DNA from: Kitasatospora aureofaciens
Lineage (GTDB): Bacteria > Actinomycetota > Actinomycetes > Streptomycetales > Streptomycetaceae
NCBI RefSeq assembly: GCF_019192735.1
Contig: NZ_JAHTKP010000016.1
Coordinates: 97,393-161,392 of the forward strand
Length of the DNA: 64,000 bases
Direction of reading: 5' to 3'
A program made the translations under genes and the position numbers. How positions within the stretch are numbered: position 1 is the stretch's first letter; each line of letters opens with the position of its first letter. Shown in pieces: positions 40,258-50,408 of the stretch. The notes beneath the pieces were generated by a model, which saw only the letters and a list, made by a program, of their open reading frames with translations, searched no databases and was not told where the DNA came from.

Positions 40258-41502
40258 ATGCCCCTGGACCCCGCCCTGGCCGCCCGCATGGCCGATGCCG
40301 ACTTCTGGCCCCGCTACCTGCTGGAGGACGACGACACCTACGACGAGGGCGACGGCGAGGGCGGCGAGGACGAGTTCCAGGCCCGCTTCGCCCTCGACGA
40401 CGGCCACGCCCTCCTCCTCGACATCTCCCTGCCCTACACCACCTACGACCTCCAACTCACCGCCCCCGGCCTGCCCGAACCCGTCCAGCTCGGCTGGGAC
40501 GACCAGGCCCACTTCCACCCCCACGTCCTGCGCTGGGCCGAACTCGACCGCCTCGCCCGCGCCTTCGCCCTCACCGACCCCCAACTTCCCCACCCCGGCC
40601 CCGTCCTCGCCCTGCTCGCCCGCTTCACCGTCCTCGACGAACACGACGACCCCGACACGATCACCCCGCTCCTCGACGCCGCCTTCCACCACGTGCGCCC
40701 CGGCGCCGGAGGCGGCCCGCGCCCGGAGACCCGCGACTGGTGGGAACTGCGCAATCTCGCCGCCACCGGCCTGACCTGGGTCACCCGCGAGGACGGCCAC
40801 CCGGCCTGCGACCAGCCCGACGACCTGCGCACCGACCTGCCGCTGTACTCCCTGCGCACCGTCGACGGCGAGGACTTCCCCTTCGCCGCCTTCGCCGCTC
40901 TGACCGCCCGTGCCGACCGCATCCTCGCCGACGCCGCCGCCCACCCCGCCCTCACCGACCCGGCCGTACGCGCCGCACTCGGACGCTGCACCGCCCCCGA
41001 CGGCCACACCCACCTGCCCGCCCTCGGCACCGCCCTCGACGCGGCCGGCCACACCCACCCCGTCCTGCGGCGCGCCCTGCGCTCACCCCACTCGCGCGCC
41101 GAGGCCTGCTGGGCGGTGGAGACCCTCGCCGCCCTCACCCCGGGCGAGCTGGTGCGGCGCTGGTTCGGCCCCAGCCCCCTGAACGGCGCCCGCCACTGGG
41201 ACCTCACCCTCGAACTGCCCACCCTCGCCCGCCCCTTTCGCTACGCCCGCCACCTCGCGGACGACCTCACCGGGCGCCTCAAGGCCGCCGCCCGCGGCCA
41301 CGCCGACCTCAACGGCGGCACCACCAGCTACGGCCCCGACGGCGCGCGGGTCGCCGAGACGTCCCGCGTGCAGATCCGCATCCGCGACGACCTCGCCGCC
41401 GGCCTCGCCGTGATCGCCGCCACCCTCACGGCCCACACCGCCGACCCGGCCGCCGTTCTCAAGCACGCGAAGTACCCGTACGAGGTGGTGGAGTTGCCGT
41501 AG
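40258..41502 (+). CDS. Hypothetical protein, DUF-type
   Basis: 414 residues from the ATG at 40258, no signal or membrane segment. Acidic N-terminus (LLEDDDTYDEGDGEGGEDEFQARFALDDGHALLLDISLPYTTYDLQL), then a Trp-rich central part (LRWAELDRLARAFAL, RDWWELRNLAATGLTWVTREDGH) and a C-terminal helical portion that may contain HEAT-like repeats (PALTDPAVRAALGRCTAPDGHTHLPALGTALDAAGHTHPVLRRAL). It looks like a conserved streptomycete hypothetical cytosolic protein. C-ending codon bias is extreme. No function can be assigned. It follows the EamA gene by 45 nt and could share its transcript. Confidence 0.75.
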   Translation: MPLDPALAARMADADFWPRYLLEDDDTYDEGDGEGGEDEFQARFALDDGHALLLDISLPYTTYDLQLTAPGLPEPVQLGWDDQAHFHPHVLRWAELDRLARAFALTDPQLPHPGPVLALLARFTVLDEHDDPDTITPLLDAAFHHVRPGAGGGPRPETRDWWELRNLAATGLTWVTREDGHPACDQPDDLRTDLPLYSLRTVDGEDFPFAAFAALTARADRILADAAAHPALTDPAVRAALGRCTAPDGHTHLPALGTALDAAGHTHPVLRRALRSPHSRAEACWAVETLAALTPGELVRRWFGPSPLNGARHWDLTLELPTLARPFRYARHLADDLTGRLKAAARGHADLNGGTTSYGPDGARVAETSRVQIRIRDDLAAGLAVIAATLTAHTADPAAVLKHAKYPYEVVELP

Positions 41503-41685
41503 ATCCCTGATTGCCGACCCCACCGCCCCCTGGCCGCGAGCCGCCCGTATGCAGTGGCGGAGATGCGGTCGATTCTTCGCCCGACTCGGGGCAGGAGGCG
41601 CCGGTGGTGGTGTCGTGCGATGTGCTCGCGCGTAGATCCCCTTTGGCGCTGGGGAGTTGGCGCCGGGTGGTGGCAGGATCCTGGT

Positions 41686-41922
41686 CATGGTGACGGATCC
41701 GTTGGTGGGCAGGGCCCGTGGGGTGTGGGAGGAACTGGCCGGTGTACCGGTGGCGTTCACGGCGACCGGGGGTGGGGTGGAGGTGGTGGTCTCGCCGGGG
41801 TCGCGGTGGTGTCCTGGGGGATGGGTGGGGGTGGTGTCGCTGGGGGAGCGGCGATGGTGACCGCGCCCACCGAGGACGCCGCGGCGCGGGTGCGCAGGGC
41901 GTTGCGGGTGGTGCCGGCGTAG
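41686..41922 (+). pseudogene. Frameshifted N-terminal remnant of a GNAT-like gene
   Basis: ATG at 41686 opens MVTDPLVGRARGVWEELAGVPVAFTATGG and VEVVVSPGSRWCPGGWVGVVSLGE, then stops; the next frame continues AAMVTAPTEDAAARVRRALRVVPA to 41922. Together they resemble the N-terminal third of actinobacterial GNAT-family acetyltransferase-like proteins (AxxLWxxLAGVPVxF, VVVSPGSxLCPPGWxGVVxLG). The acetyl-CoA-binding part is missing. A frameshift near 41850 plus truncation suggests decay. Recognition is by memory of the family pattern only. The surrounding 41503-41955 holds no other gene. Confidence 0.4.
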
Positions 41923-41955
41923 GAGCCTGCCACGCCCAGGGCGCAGGCCGGAGGG

Positions 41956-42936
<981 letters not shown>

Positions 42937-42956
42937 CGCAGAACGTCCTTTGAGGG

Positions 42957-44411
42957 TCAGGCGGAGACGGAGGTCTTGGCGCCCGCGGCCGGAGCGGGGG
43001 CTGCGGAGCCGGGCCGGGGGAGCAGCGTGACCAGGCCGGTGGCCGCCGCGTAGAGCAGGGCGGCGAGCCAGGCGGTGAGTTCGGCGGCGCCCGCGTAGCC
43101 GGCCGGGGCGGGGTGGTGGCCGAGCGCGGTGAAGAAGACGGCGCCGAGGACGGCGACGCCAGTGGCGGTGGAGAACTGCTGGGTGGTGGCGAGGACACCG
43201 GAGGCGGCGCCGGCCCGCTCGGGGCGCACGCCGGAAAGGACGGCGCCGGTGAGGGCGGGCATGGTCAGGCCGCTGCCGAGGCCGACGAGGGCGAGGGGGA
43301 GGGTGAGCAGCGGGGCGCTGATCGCGGCGCCGGCCAGGTGCAGTTCGAGGGCGAGCAGGATCAGGCCGAGGGTACCGAGCGCGTTGCCGGTGGGCAGGGT
43401 GCGGGCGCCCAGGCGGGCGGTGAGAGGGCGGCCGAGCAGGGAGGCGGCCATGGTGGCGGCGCCCATGGGTACGAACGCGAGTCCGGCGTGGGCGGCGTCC
43501 AGGCCCAGTCCGGCCTGCAGGAGCAGGGTGGTGGTGAGCATCAGGCCGCCGAAGGCGAGCATGACGGCGACGTTGACGAGCAGGCCGACGCGGAAGGAGC
43601 GGGCACGGAACAGGGCGAGGTCGAGCAGGGGTTCGCCACCACGCCGGGCCCGGCGGCGCATCCAGGCCAGGGCCGCGGCCAGTGCAGGCGGGGCGGCGGA
43701 GAGCGAGAGCAGGCTCCACAGCGGCCAGCCCTGTTCGCGGCCGACGACCAGCGGCACCAGGGCGAGCGCGAGGGCGAGGGTCAGGGCGAGTGCGCCGACG
43801 GGGTCCAGACCTGGGCGGGCGGCGGGGGCACGGCGGGGCAGCAGACGGGCGGCCGAGACGACGGCGGCCACCCCGACGGGCCCGTTGACCAGGAAGATCA
43901 CCCGCCAGCCGAGGCCGAACGGGTCGGCCTGGAGCAGCAGTCCGCCCAGCACCTGCCCGGCGATGGCGCCGACGCTGATGGTCAGGCCGAACCAGGACAG
44001 TGCACGCGGCCGTTCGCCGGCGGGGAAGGAGGCGGTGATCAGGGCGAGCACCTGCGGGGCCATCGCGGCGGCCGCGAGACCCTGGAGGAGCCGGGCGGCG
44101 ATCAGTTCGGGGGTGGTGGCGGCCAGTCCGCACAGCAGGGAGGCGGCGGTGAAGCCGGCCATGCCGAGCAGGAAGAGGCGCCGGTGGCCGAACAGGTCGC
44201 CGAGCCTGCCGCCGGTGACCAGGCCGGCCGCGTAGGTGAACCCGTAGCCGCCGACGACGAGTTCGAGCGCGCCCTGGCCGGCGCCCAGGTCACGGGCGAG
44301 CGAGGGGGCGGCGACGTTGACGACCATGTAGTCGAACGCGGCCATGAAGGTGGCCAGCAGGATCACCGGCAGGGTGCGCCAGCGGCGCGGATCGGGAAGG
44401 GAGGAGTTCAC
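42957..44411 (-). CDS. MFS multidrug exporter, DHA2 (14-TM) family
   Basis: 484 residues from the GTG at 44411, which has GAGAGG upstream; an ATG at 44432 would add seven residues but lacks a ribosome-binding site. Fourteen membrane segments. Motifs: FMAAFDYMVVNVAAPSLARDLGAGQGALELVVGGYGFTYAAGLVTGGRLGDLFGHRRLFLLGMAGFTAAS (EmrB/QacA-like, with motif A GRLGDLFGHRR) and PLLTLPLALVGLGSGLTMPALTGAVLSGVRPERAGAASGVLATTQQF. Exports drugs with proton antiport. First gene of a two-gene operon with the oxidoreductase; divergent from a large LAL regulator. Confidence 0.92.
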   Translation of the reverse strand: MNSSLPDPRRWRTLPVILLATFMAAFDYMVVNVAAPSLARDLGAGQGALELVVGGYGFTYAAGLVTGGRLGDLFGHRRLFLLGMAGFTAASLLCGLAATTPELIAARLLQGLAAAAMAPQVLALITASFPAGERPRALSWFGLTISVGAIAGQVLGGLLLQADPFGLGWRVIFLVNGPVGVAAVVSAARLLPRRAPAARPGLDPVGALALTLALALALVPLVVGREQGWPLWSLLSLSAAPPALAAALAWMRRRARRGGEPLLDLALFRARSFRVGLLVNVAVMLAFGGLMLTTTLLLQAGLGLDAAHAGLAFVPMGAATMAASLLGRPLTARLGARTLPTGNALGTLGLILLALELHLAGAAISAPLLTLPLALVGLGSGLTMPALTGAVLSGVRPERAGAASGVLATTQQFSTATGVAVLGAVFFTALGHHPAPAGYAGAAELTAWLAALLYAAATGLVTLLPRPGSAAPAPAAGAKTSVSA

Positions 44412-44547
44412 GGTCGAGGGGCCTCTCGTCATCGGGGTGCGGCGGTGATCGCCGAGGCGGTGATCACCGCCTCGACGAGCCTCGCTCTGAACACCCGCCC
44501 ACCGCATGGGGCGGATTGCCTAGGCACCTCTTCAGATCCGCACCCGC

Positions 44548-44596
44548 GAAGCCCGCCACGGAGTCTGAGAAGCCCGCCACGGAGTCTGAGTAGGAT
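44548..44596 (+). promoter_or_regulatory. Two exact 21-bp tandem repeats plus -10 box before the LAL regulator gene
   Basis: The 21-bp sequence beginning GAAGCCCGCCACGG and ending GTCTGA occurs twice without a gap (44548-44568, 44569-44589). TAGGAT at 44591-44596 follows and looks like a -10 box, 8 nt before the ATG at 44605, predicting a leaderless mRNA. A 21-bp spacing (two helical turns) puts two identical sites on one DNA face immediately upstream of the promoter. Confidence 0.65.
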
Positions 44597-44604
44597 GCAC
44601 GCCG

Positions 44605-47600
44605 ATGATCATCCCGTTCGAGCCCTCACCGTTCCTGGCCCGCAGTGCGGAGCTGGACGCCCTCGCCGACGCCTACGCCCACGCGAGCGCCGTCGCCCCG
44701 CTGACGGTCCTCGTCGGCGGGGAGGCCGGGATCGGCAAGACCCGCCTGGTCGCCGAGTTCACCGCGCAGCTGGCCACCCGCACCCCCGCCCGCGCCTACC
44801 TCGGCGGGTGCCTGGCCCTGGGCGCCGACACCCTCCCGTACGCGCCGTTCACCGCCCTGCTGCGCGCACTGGCCCGGGAGTTCGGGACGGCATGGACGGC
44901 GGGCGCGCTGAGCACGGCCGGGCGGCGGGCACTGGCGCCCTGGCTGCCCGAACTCGACCTGCCGGACTCGCCGGACGCGCGGGACAAGCCGGACGCGCCG
45001 GACCAGCCCCCGGCCGAACCCGACCCGCACGGGCGCGCCCGCCTGTTCGGCGCCGTCCTCACCCTCGTCGAGGCCGCCGCCCACCACCACCCCCTCGTCC
45101 TGGTCGTCGAGGACCTGCACTGGGCCGACGCCTCCAGCCGCGACCTCCTGCTCTACCTCGCCCGCAACCTCACCCGCCCCGGCGTACTCCTCCTGGCCAC
45201 CCACCGCTCCACCGACCTGCCCGACGACCACCCGCTGCGCCCGCTGCTCACCGCCCTCGCCCGCCTGGGCCCCGTGCGCCGCGTCGACCCCGGCCCGCTG
45301 CAACAGGGGGACGTCGCCCGCTGGCTGACCGAACGCCACCTGGACCCGGCGCGCGCCGGCGAGATCCACCGCCGCAGCCAGGGCAACCCGCTGTTCGTCG
45401 AGGCCCTCGCCGAGGCCGGCGGGCCCGCCACCCCCGTCCCGCTGCGCGACCTGCTGCTCACCGCACTGCGCGAACTGCCCGAACCGGGGCGGCGCGTGGT
45501 GCGCGCCGCCTCCGCGGCCGAGGACAGCGTCGGCCACCGCCTGCTCGCCGCCGTCCTGCCCGAGGAAACGGGGCTGCGCGAGGCGGGGCTGGAGGAGTGG
45601 CTGCGCCGGGCCGTCGAACGGCGCCTGCTGGTACCCGCCGGCGACGGCTACCGCTTCCGCCACGCCCTGCTGCGCACGGCCGTCTACGAGGACCTGCTTC
45701 CCGGCGAACGCGCCCGCCTGCACACCGCCTACGCCCGGGCACTGGCCGCCGACCCCGCCCTCGCCCCGCCCGGACAGCTCGCCGCGGCCCTCGCCACCCA
45801 CTGGCACGCCGCCGGCGACCGCCCCCGCGCCCGGTCCGCCGCCTGGCACGCCGCCGGCCAGGCGCGCCGCGCACATGCGCACGCGGAGGAACTCGCGCTC
45901 CTCGAACGCGTCCTGGATCTGTGGCCGGGCTGTGATGCGTCTGCCGGGGTGTTGCCCGCTGGCGTACTGCCCGCCGAGGGGCCGTACGTCGGTGGGTTGC
46001 GCGTCGAAAGGCTGCCTACCGCTGGGCCCCGGGCCGGTGAGCAACCGGCCGGCGTGCCGGCCCGGGAGGAGGTGGAGGCGGCAGCCGCCCGCGCCGCCCT
46101 GGACGCCGGCCAGGCACAGCGCGGGATCACCCTCGCCACCGCAGCCCTCGCCCGCCTGACCGACCCCGCCCGGCGGGCCCTGCTGCTGGAGACCCGCAGC
46201 CTGCTCAAACACCGCGCCGGCCAGGACGGCCTGGACGACCTGCGCGAAGCCGTCCGTACCCTCCCGGACGTGCCGGATGCCCCGGACGGCCCGGGTGGGG
46301 CCGCCCGTAGTCTGCCGGACGCGCCGGACGCCGTGGGTGTCCTGCGTGATGACCTCCCCGTGCCTCCCGGTGCGCCGTCGCACCCGCACGGCCCGGGTGG
46401 GGCTGCCCGTACGCTCCCCGGCGCCCCGGCCACCGGACCCGACACCCCCGCCACCCCCAGCACCCCCGCCACCCTCGCCGTGCGCGCCCGGCTGCTCGCC
46501 ACCCTCGCCAGCCGCCTGTGGGTGCTTTCCCACCACCGGGAGGCCGTCGAGCACGCCGAAGCCGCCCTGCGCCTGGGCCGCGCGGTCGGCGAGGCGGCCG
46601 TCCAGGCCCTCGCCCTGGCCACCCTCGCCGCCCACGCCTCCCACACCGGCCACCCCGAGCGCGCCCGCGCCCGCTGTGCCCGGGCAGCCGCGCTGGCCGC
46701 CGAAGCGGGGAACGACGACACCGCCGCCCTGGTCGCCGTCGTCGACTCCCTGGCCTGCAAGGCCGACGGCCGCTACGAGGACGCCGCCACCGCCGCCCGC
46801 CGAGGCCTCGACGCCGCCCGCCGGGCCGGGTTGGCGGGCAGCCGCGGCGCCGTCCTGGCCGCGGTCCTCGCCGACGCGCTCGCCTGCCTGGGCCGCCACG
46901 ACCAGGCCCGCCACACCGCCGAGGCCGCGCTCGCGCTCGAACCCCCGCCGCTCTACCGGGCCGTCCTGCTCACCTGCCTGGGCACCGTCGCCCTCACCGA
47001 GGGTGACACCGCCGCCGCCACCGAGGCCGCCGCCACCGCCGCCGGCCTCATCACCCCCCACTACACCGGCCGCGAGTTCCTGCTCCCGCTGTACGACCTC
47101 CAGCTGCGCACCGTCCTGGAGGCCGGCGACCACGAGAGCGCCGAACGTCTCCTGCGCACCGCCCTGGCCGACCCGGGCCTCGCGGACCACCCCGTACTCG
47201 CCTGGCCGCTCGCCCACACCGGCCTGCTCATCACCGAGGCCCGCCGCCCGGAGGCCGTCGACCTCACCGCCCAACTCGCTGACCTCATAGCAGAGTTGGC
47301 CGCACCCGGACCCGTCCAGCAGGCCCAGCGCGCCGCCTGCCTCGCCCGCCTGCGCGACGACGACGCCGCCCAGCGGGCCGCCGTCGCCGCCTGGCGCGCC
47401 CTCGGCCACCCCCACCCCCTCGCCGAGGCCCTGCTGCGCGCCGCCGATGCCGCCCTGACCGCCGGCGACCGCCCCGCCGCCGAGGCGTACCTGCGCGAGG
47501 CCGGCGCCCTCGCCGGCGCCCTCGGCGCCCCCGCCCTGCACCGCCACAGTGCCCAACTCGCCGCCCGGGGACGCCTGACGCCCGTCGCACCCGAGGGCCC

Positions 47601-47802
47601 GCAGGGCCTGGGCCTGACGCCCCGCGAGACGGAGGTGCTGCACCTCGTGGCCCAGGGGCGCAGCAACCGGGCCATCGGCGAGGAGCTGTTCATCTCCGCC
47701 AAGACCGCGGGTGTGCACGTGTCCAACATCCTCGCCAAACTCGGCGCCGCTTCCCGTACCGAGGCCGCCGCCCTGGCGCACCGCCGCCGCCTCTTCGACT
47801 GA
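44605..47802 (+). CDS. LAL-type (large ATP-binding LuxR) transcriptional regulator
   Basis: 1065 residues from the ATG at 44605. N-terminal AAA/STAND-type ATPase: LVGGEAGIGKTRLVAEF (Walker A, about 36-46) and LVVEDLHWADASSRDLLLYLAR (Walker B, about 166-187). The long middle is helical, TPR-like (repeated EAALRLGRAVGEAAVQALALATLAAHA-type units), with a variable Pro/Asp/Gly-rich linker near 450-620 containing DAPDGPGGAARSLPDAPDA repeats. C-terminal LuxR HTH: LTPRETEVLHLVAQGRSNRAIGEELFISAKTAGVHVSNILAKLGAASRTEA. Such regulators activate transport and secondary-metabolism genes. The divergent MFS/oxidoreductase operon is the likely target. Confidence 0.93.
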   Translation: MIIPFEPSPFLARSAELDALADAYAHASAVAPLTVLVGGEAGIGKTRLVAEFTAQLATRTPARAYLGGCLALGADTLPYAPFTALLRALAREFGTAWTAGALSTAGRRALAPWLPELDLPDSPDARDKPDAPDQPPAEPDPHGRARLFGAVLTLVEAAAHHHPLVLVVEDLHWADASSRDLLLYLARNLTRPGVLLLATHRSTDLPDDHPLRPLLTALARLGPVRRVDPGPLQQGDVARWLTERHLDPARAGEIHRRSQGNPLFVEALAEAGGPATPVPLRDLLLTALRELPEPGRRVVRAASAAEDSVGHRLLAAVLPEETGLREAGLEEWLRRAVERRLLVPAGDGYRFRHALLRTAVYEDLLPGERARLHTAYARALAADPALAPPGQLAAALATHWHAAGDRPRARSAAWHAAGQARRAHAHAEELALLERVLDLWPGCDASAGVLPAGVLPAEGPYVGGLRVERLPTAGPRAGEQPAGVPAREEVEAAAARAALDAGQAQRGITLATAALARLTDPARRALLLETRSLLKHRAGQDGLDDLREAVRTLPDVPDAPDGPGGAARSLPDAPDAVGVLRDDLPVPPGAPSHPHGPGGAARTLPGAPATGPDTPATPSTPATLAVRARLLATLASRLWVLSHHREAVEHAEAALRLGRAVGEAAVQALALATLAAHASHTGHPERARARCARAAALAAEAGNDDTAALVAVVDSLACKADGRYEDAATAARRGLDAARRAGLAGSRGAVLAAVLADALACLGRHDQARHTAEAALALEPPPLYRAVLLTCLGTVALTEGDTAAATEAAATAAGLITPHYTGREFLLPLYDLQLRTVLEAGDHESAERLLRTALADPGLADHPVLAWPLAHTGLLITEARRPEAVDLTAQLADLIAELAAPGPVQQAQRAACLARLRDDDAAQRAAVAAWRALGHPHPLAEALLRAADAALTAGDRPAAEAYLREAGALAGALGAPALHRHSAQLAARGRLTPVAPEGPQGLGLTPRETEVLHLVAQGRSNRAIGEELFISAKTAGVHVSNILAKLGAASRTEAAALAHRRRLFD

Positions 47803-48067
47803 TCCGCGCCCGAGGGGCAAATGTGCGGCGCAGACTCCTTGCGCGGTGTCGACGCCTTGGGCGTCGGATGCCCCACCGCGATGCGATAGGGGGTGCCGGA
47901 GCGGGCCGTTGATGTCGGCCGATCCGGTCCCGCGTCCGTTGTCCCGTCTGCCGCCGCCATGACCCCCTCAACGGCCTCTTCTCCGACGGTTGCCCGTGAT
48001 GGTGCTGTTCCGTGGATCGGACACCTGGTGGCGGAGGTGCGGGGGCGCCGTCAAAGGGCGGAGCGGC

Positions 48068-49480
48068 TCAGTTGAGGCAGACGGCCTCGACCTCGCGGCG
48101 CGCGTTGGTGAAGTAGAGGACTCCGTCGAGCATCACGGGTGTGCCATGGTCGTCCGGGCTCAGGCTCATGTTGTACGGCGAGCCCAGTGCGCGGCCGGTT
48201 GCCGCATTCCGCGCGGTCAGCCCGGTGTGCCCGATGGTGTAGATGGCCCCGTCCGTCACGAGAGGCGCGATGAGCAGAGTCCCGTTGCTCGGCCTGCGGG
48301 GCCAGACGTCCTGCCCGGTTGCCGGGTCCACCGCCAGGAGCATGCGCGCGTTCCTGACCAGGAGGACGCGGCCGTCCGCCATGGTCGGGGGACGGCTGAT
48401 GCCGACGGCGCTCCATCGGGTGCGGCCGCTGTGGGTGTCCACGGCGTGCAGTTGACGTTCCGTGGTGCGCAGGAAGACGGTTTCGCCCGCGGCCGTGAGG
48501 TCCGCGGGTGTGCCGTCGAACGAGTCGGACTCCCACCGGCGGGCGCCGGTCGCCGAGTCCAGGGCGACGAGGCGGATGTGCGGCGGAGGCATTTCGATCA
48601 CGTAGACGGCATCGTCGGTGACCGACCACACCCCGGACAGCGGCGACGCCGTCGGGGACAGCCACCTCCCGGACCCGTCCTCCTCGTGGAGTGCTGCCAC
48701 GCAGTCAACACCTCGTTCTGAAGCGCGTTTCGTGCACCCCAGACCGAAGACGTCGCCACCTGACACGCGCGGCGCGGAAACGATCTCACAGGCCACGCCC
48801 TTCATGGTCCAGCGCCGGTGCCTTCGGAGCAGGTCCAGTGCGGTGACGGATCCGTCCGGGCCGACTGTGAAGGCGGTGCCGCGGGAGACGCTGGTCATGC
48901 CTTCATGGAGTCGGTGCCTGGGATCCCAGCGATGTTGCCTTCCGGTGTGAAGATCGAATGTGTTGATTTGCTTGTTCAGGCCGAGGAAACAGACTTGGCC
49001 GGAGTCCAGGTGCGGCCTGGCGTCGTTTCCGGCCAGGACAAGAAGCCGTCGGCGTCCGTCGTGGGTGTCGAGGATGTGGAGACGGCAGCCCTCGCCCACC
49101 ACGAGTGAGCCGTCCAGATGCATTGGCTGGCGGACCGTGGGGAGTGTGGACCGGTCCTTTCCCGAGCCCTGTTGGACGCCGACCGGGACCGGTCCCCACG
49201 CCCGCGAGGGAAGGCGGCGGCCTCTGCCACGCTTGCCGCCGACCCCCTTCCGCCTTTCCAGGTCTTCCTCGGGCGATGACGGAGGAGGCGAGTCGTCGCG
49301 CCCTTTCGGGTGCGTCGGTTCGGGCTTCTCGGCCGGAACGGCGGGCCCGGGGCCCGGGAGTAGGCCGACCACCGTGACACTGAGGTTCTGTGCCTGGAAG
49401 ACATGGCCGTGCACGGTCACCGGGCCAGTCACCCGATTGCTGACCCGGGTCGGGTTCGGAGGCGTCTCCGGACGGTCCAT
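48068..49480 (-). CDS. PQQ-like beta-propeller protein with amyloid-like N-terminal motif
   Basis: 470 residues from the ATG at 49480 (GGAGGA upstream). The first 45 residues include RVSNRVTGPVTVHGHVFQAQNLSVTV, similar to the short G-x-V-x-x-Q-A motifs found at the N-termini of actinobacterial signalling proteins and proposed to form amyloid-like contacts. A Pro/charged linker (about 45-110) follows, then a beta-propeller with PQQ-like repeats (YVIEMPPPHIRLVALDSATGARRWESDSF, VFLRTTERQLHAVDTHSGRTRWSAV, LLAVDPATGQDVWPRR). No signal peptide, so it is cytosolic. Probably a sensor or scaffold; partner unknown and not encoded next to it. Confidence 0.8.
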   Translation of the reverse strand: MDRPETPPNPTRVSNRVTGPVTVHGHVFQAQNLSVTVVGLLPGPGPAVPAEKPEPTHPKGRDDSPPPSSPEEDLERRKGVGGKRGRGRRLPSRAWGPVPVGVQQGSGKDRSTLPTVRQPMHLDGSLVVGEGCRLHILDTHDGRRRLLVLAGNDARPHLDSGQVCFLGLNKQINTFDLHTGRQHRWDPRHRLHEGMTSVSRGTAFTVGPDGSVTALDLLRRHRRWTMKGVACEIVSAPRVSGGDVFGLGCTKRASERGVDCVAALHEEDGSGRWLSPTASPLSGVWSVTDDAVYVIEMPPPHIRLVALDSATGARRWESDSFDGTPADLTAAGETVFLRTTERQLHAVDTHSGRTRWSAVGISRPPTMADGRVLLVRNARMLLAVDPATGQDVWPRRPSNGTLLIAPLVTDGAIYTIGHTGLTARNAATGRALGSPYNMSLSPDDHGTPVMLDGVLYFTNARREVEAVCLN

Positions 49481-50408
49481 CGGTGGATCCTCCCCGTGCC
49501 CAGCGTGGTGAGACCATCGGATACCCAGACTTACTCGATCCTCCTCGGCTCCCACCAATCCGCAGGCGGCCCACCTGTCCTCGCCCTGCGGCAAGGGGTG
49601 CCGGCCGACCGGCCGTCGTCCGGTGAAACTGCAGGTCGGAACGGGTGGGGCGGCATCGTGACGGCTGGCCGGGATTCGAAACCCCACTCGATCAATCGTG
49701 CGTCAGTCCGTTCGCCCGAGCTGCGGGCGCCAGCGGTCGTACGTTGCCGAGGCGGGCCGCCGAGGTGGAGGTGCCATTACGCCGTTCTCCTCGGCGGGGG
49801 TGTCCGTCTGACTGGTAATCAGTGGTCCGATACGGGTCGGGGGGCGAGCCGCTGATGTCGGCCCCGATCCGGATCCTGAGGCGATCGGGCGGAAGCGCCG
49901 GACCTGCTCGTCCTGGCGGAGTGAGCCCGAGGAGTCGGGCCCGTTTCGGACCGCGGATGCCGACGTCCACAGTGGCCTTCCATGCCGAGGCCGCCGCCTC
50001 TTCGCCCGGAAAACCCGGTGCCGTCCCCGGCCGGGCGTGTCTAGACTCGCCCGGCAGACGCGTGCCGCCGCCCCCGAAAGCCGGGTGCCGGTGCGTACCC
50101 GTGACGCCGGAGTGAGCAGAAGAGGAGGGGGAGTGGCCGTGACCGCGCAGCGCACCGCCGTTCCCTCTCCCGCGTCCCGGTACGAGGTGATCCTGGTGTC
50201 CCCGGTCTTCCGGTGCCCGCTGCGCGGCCGGCACCGGAGGAGCGCGACGACCGCCTGAGCCTCGATGGCCTCGATGCGCGGCATGTCCGATACGTGCCCG
50301 CACCAACAAGTGTCTGACGTGCCGTCAGGCATCAGTCGGTCAGTCGCTGACAGCAATCGCGCGCCCACCCCTTTGACTGCGGATCACTTCCGAAAGGCAC
50401 CCCGGGCC
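49481..50408. other. Long intergenic region upstream of the EF-G paralogue
   Basis: 928 bp with no well-supported gene apart from the small ORF at 50133. Overlapping minus-strand frames here are Arg/Pro-rich without ribosome-binding sites. TAGACT at about 50042 may be a -10 box, and an 8-bp stem CCGGTGCC/GGCACCGG lies at about 50209-50237. The length suggests regulation of the downstream GTPase gene. Confidence 0.35.
50133..50258 (+). CDS. Possible 41-residue leader ORF before the EF-G paralogue
   Basis: GTG at 50133 follows a very strong GAGGAGGGG (50122-50130) and opens 41 codons (beginning MAVTAQRTAVPS, ending RGRHRRSATTA) to TGA at 50256-50258. A hairpin (CCGGTGCC with GGCACCGG, about 50209-50237) lies in its 3' half. 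Leader peptides of this kind precede antibiotic-inducible ribosome-protection genes, but this one may equally be a spurious frame. Confidence 0.3.
   Translation: MAVTAQRTAVPSPASRYEVILVSPVFRCPLRGRHRRSATTA

Noticed and set aside
43113..45935. 940-codon plus-strand frame opposite the DHA2 exporter
   Set aside because: Glu/Gly-rich shadow that would overlap both a clear transporter gene and the start of the LAL regulator gene.
49640..49710. Possible tRNA (GGGATTCGAAACCCC-like T-arm)
   Set aside because: No acceptor stem, D-arm or anticodon stem could be built around it.
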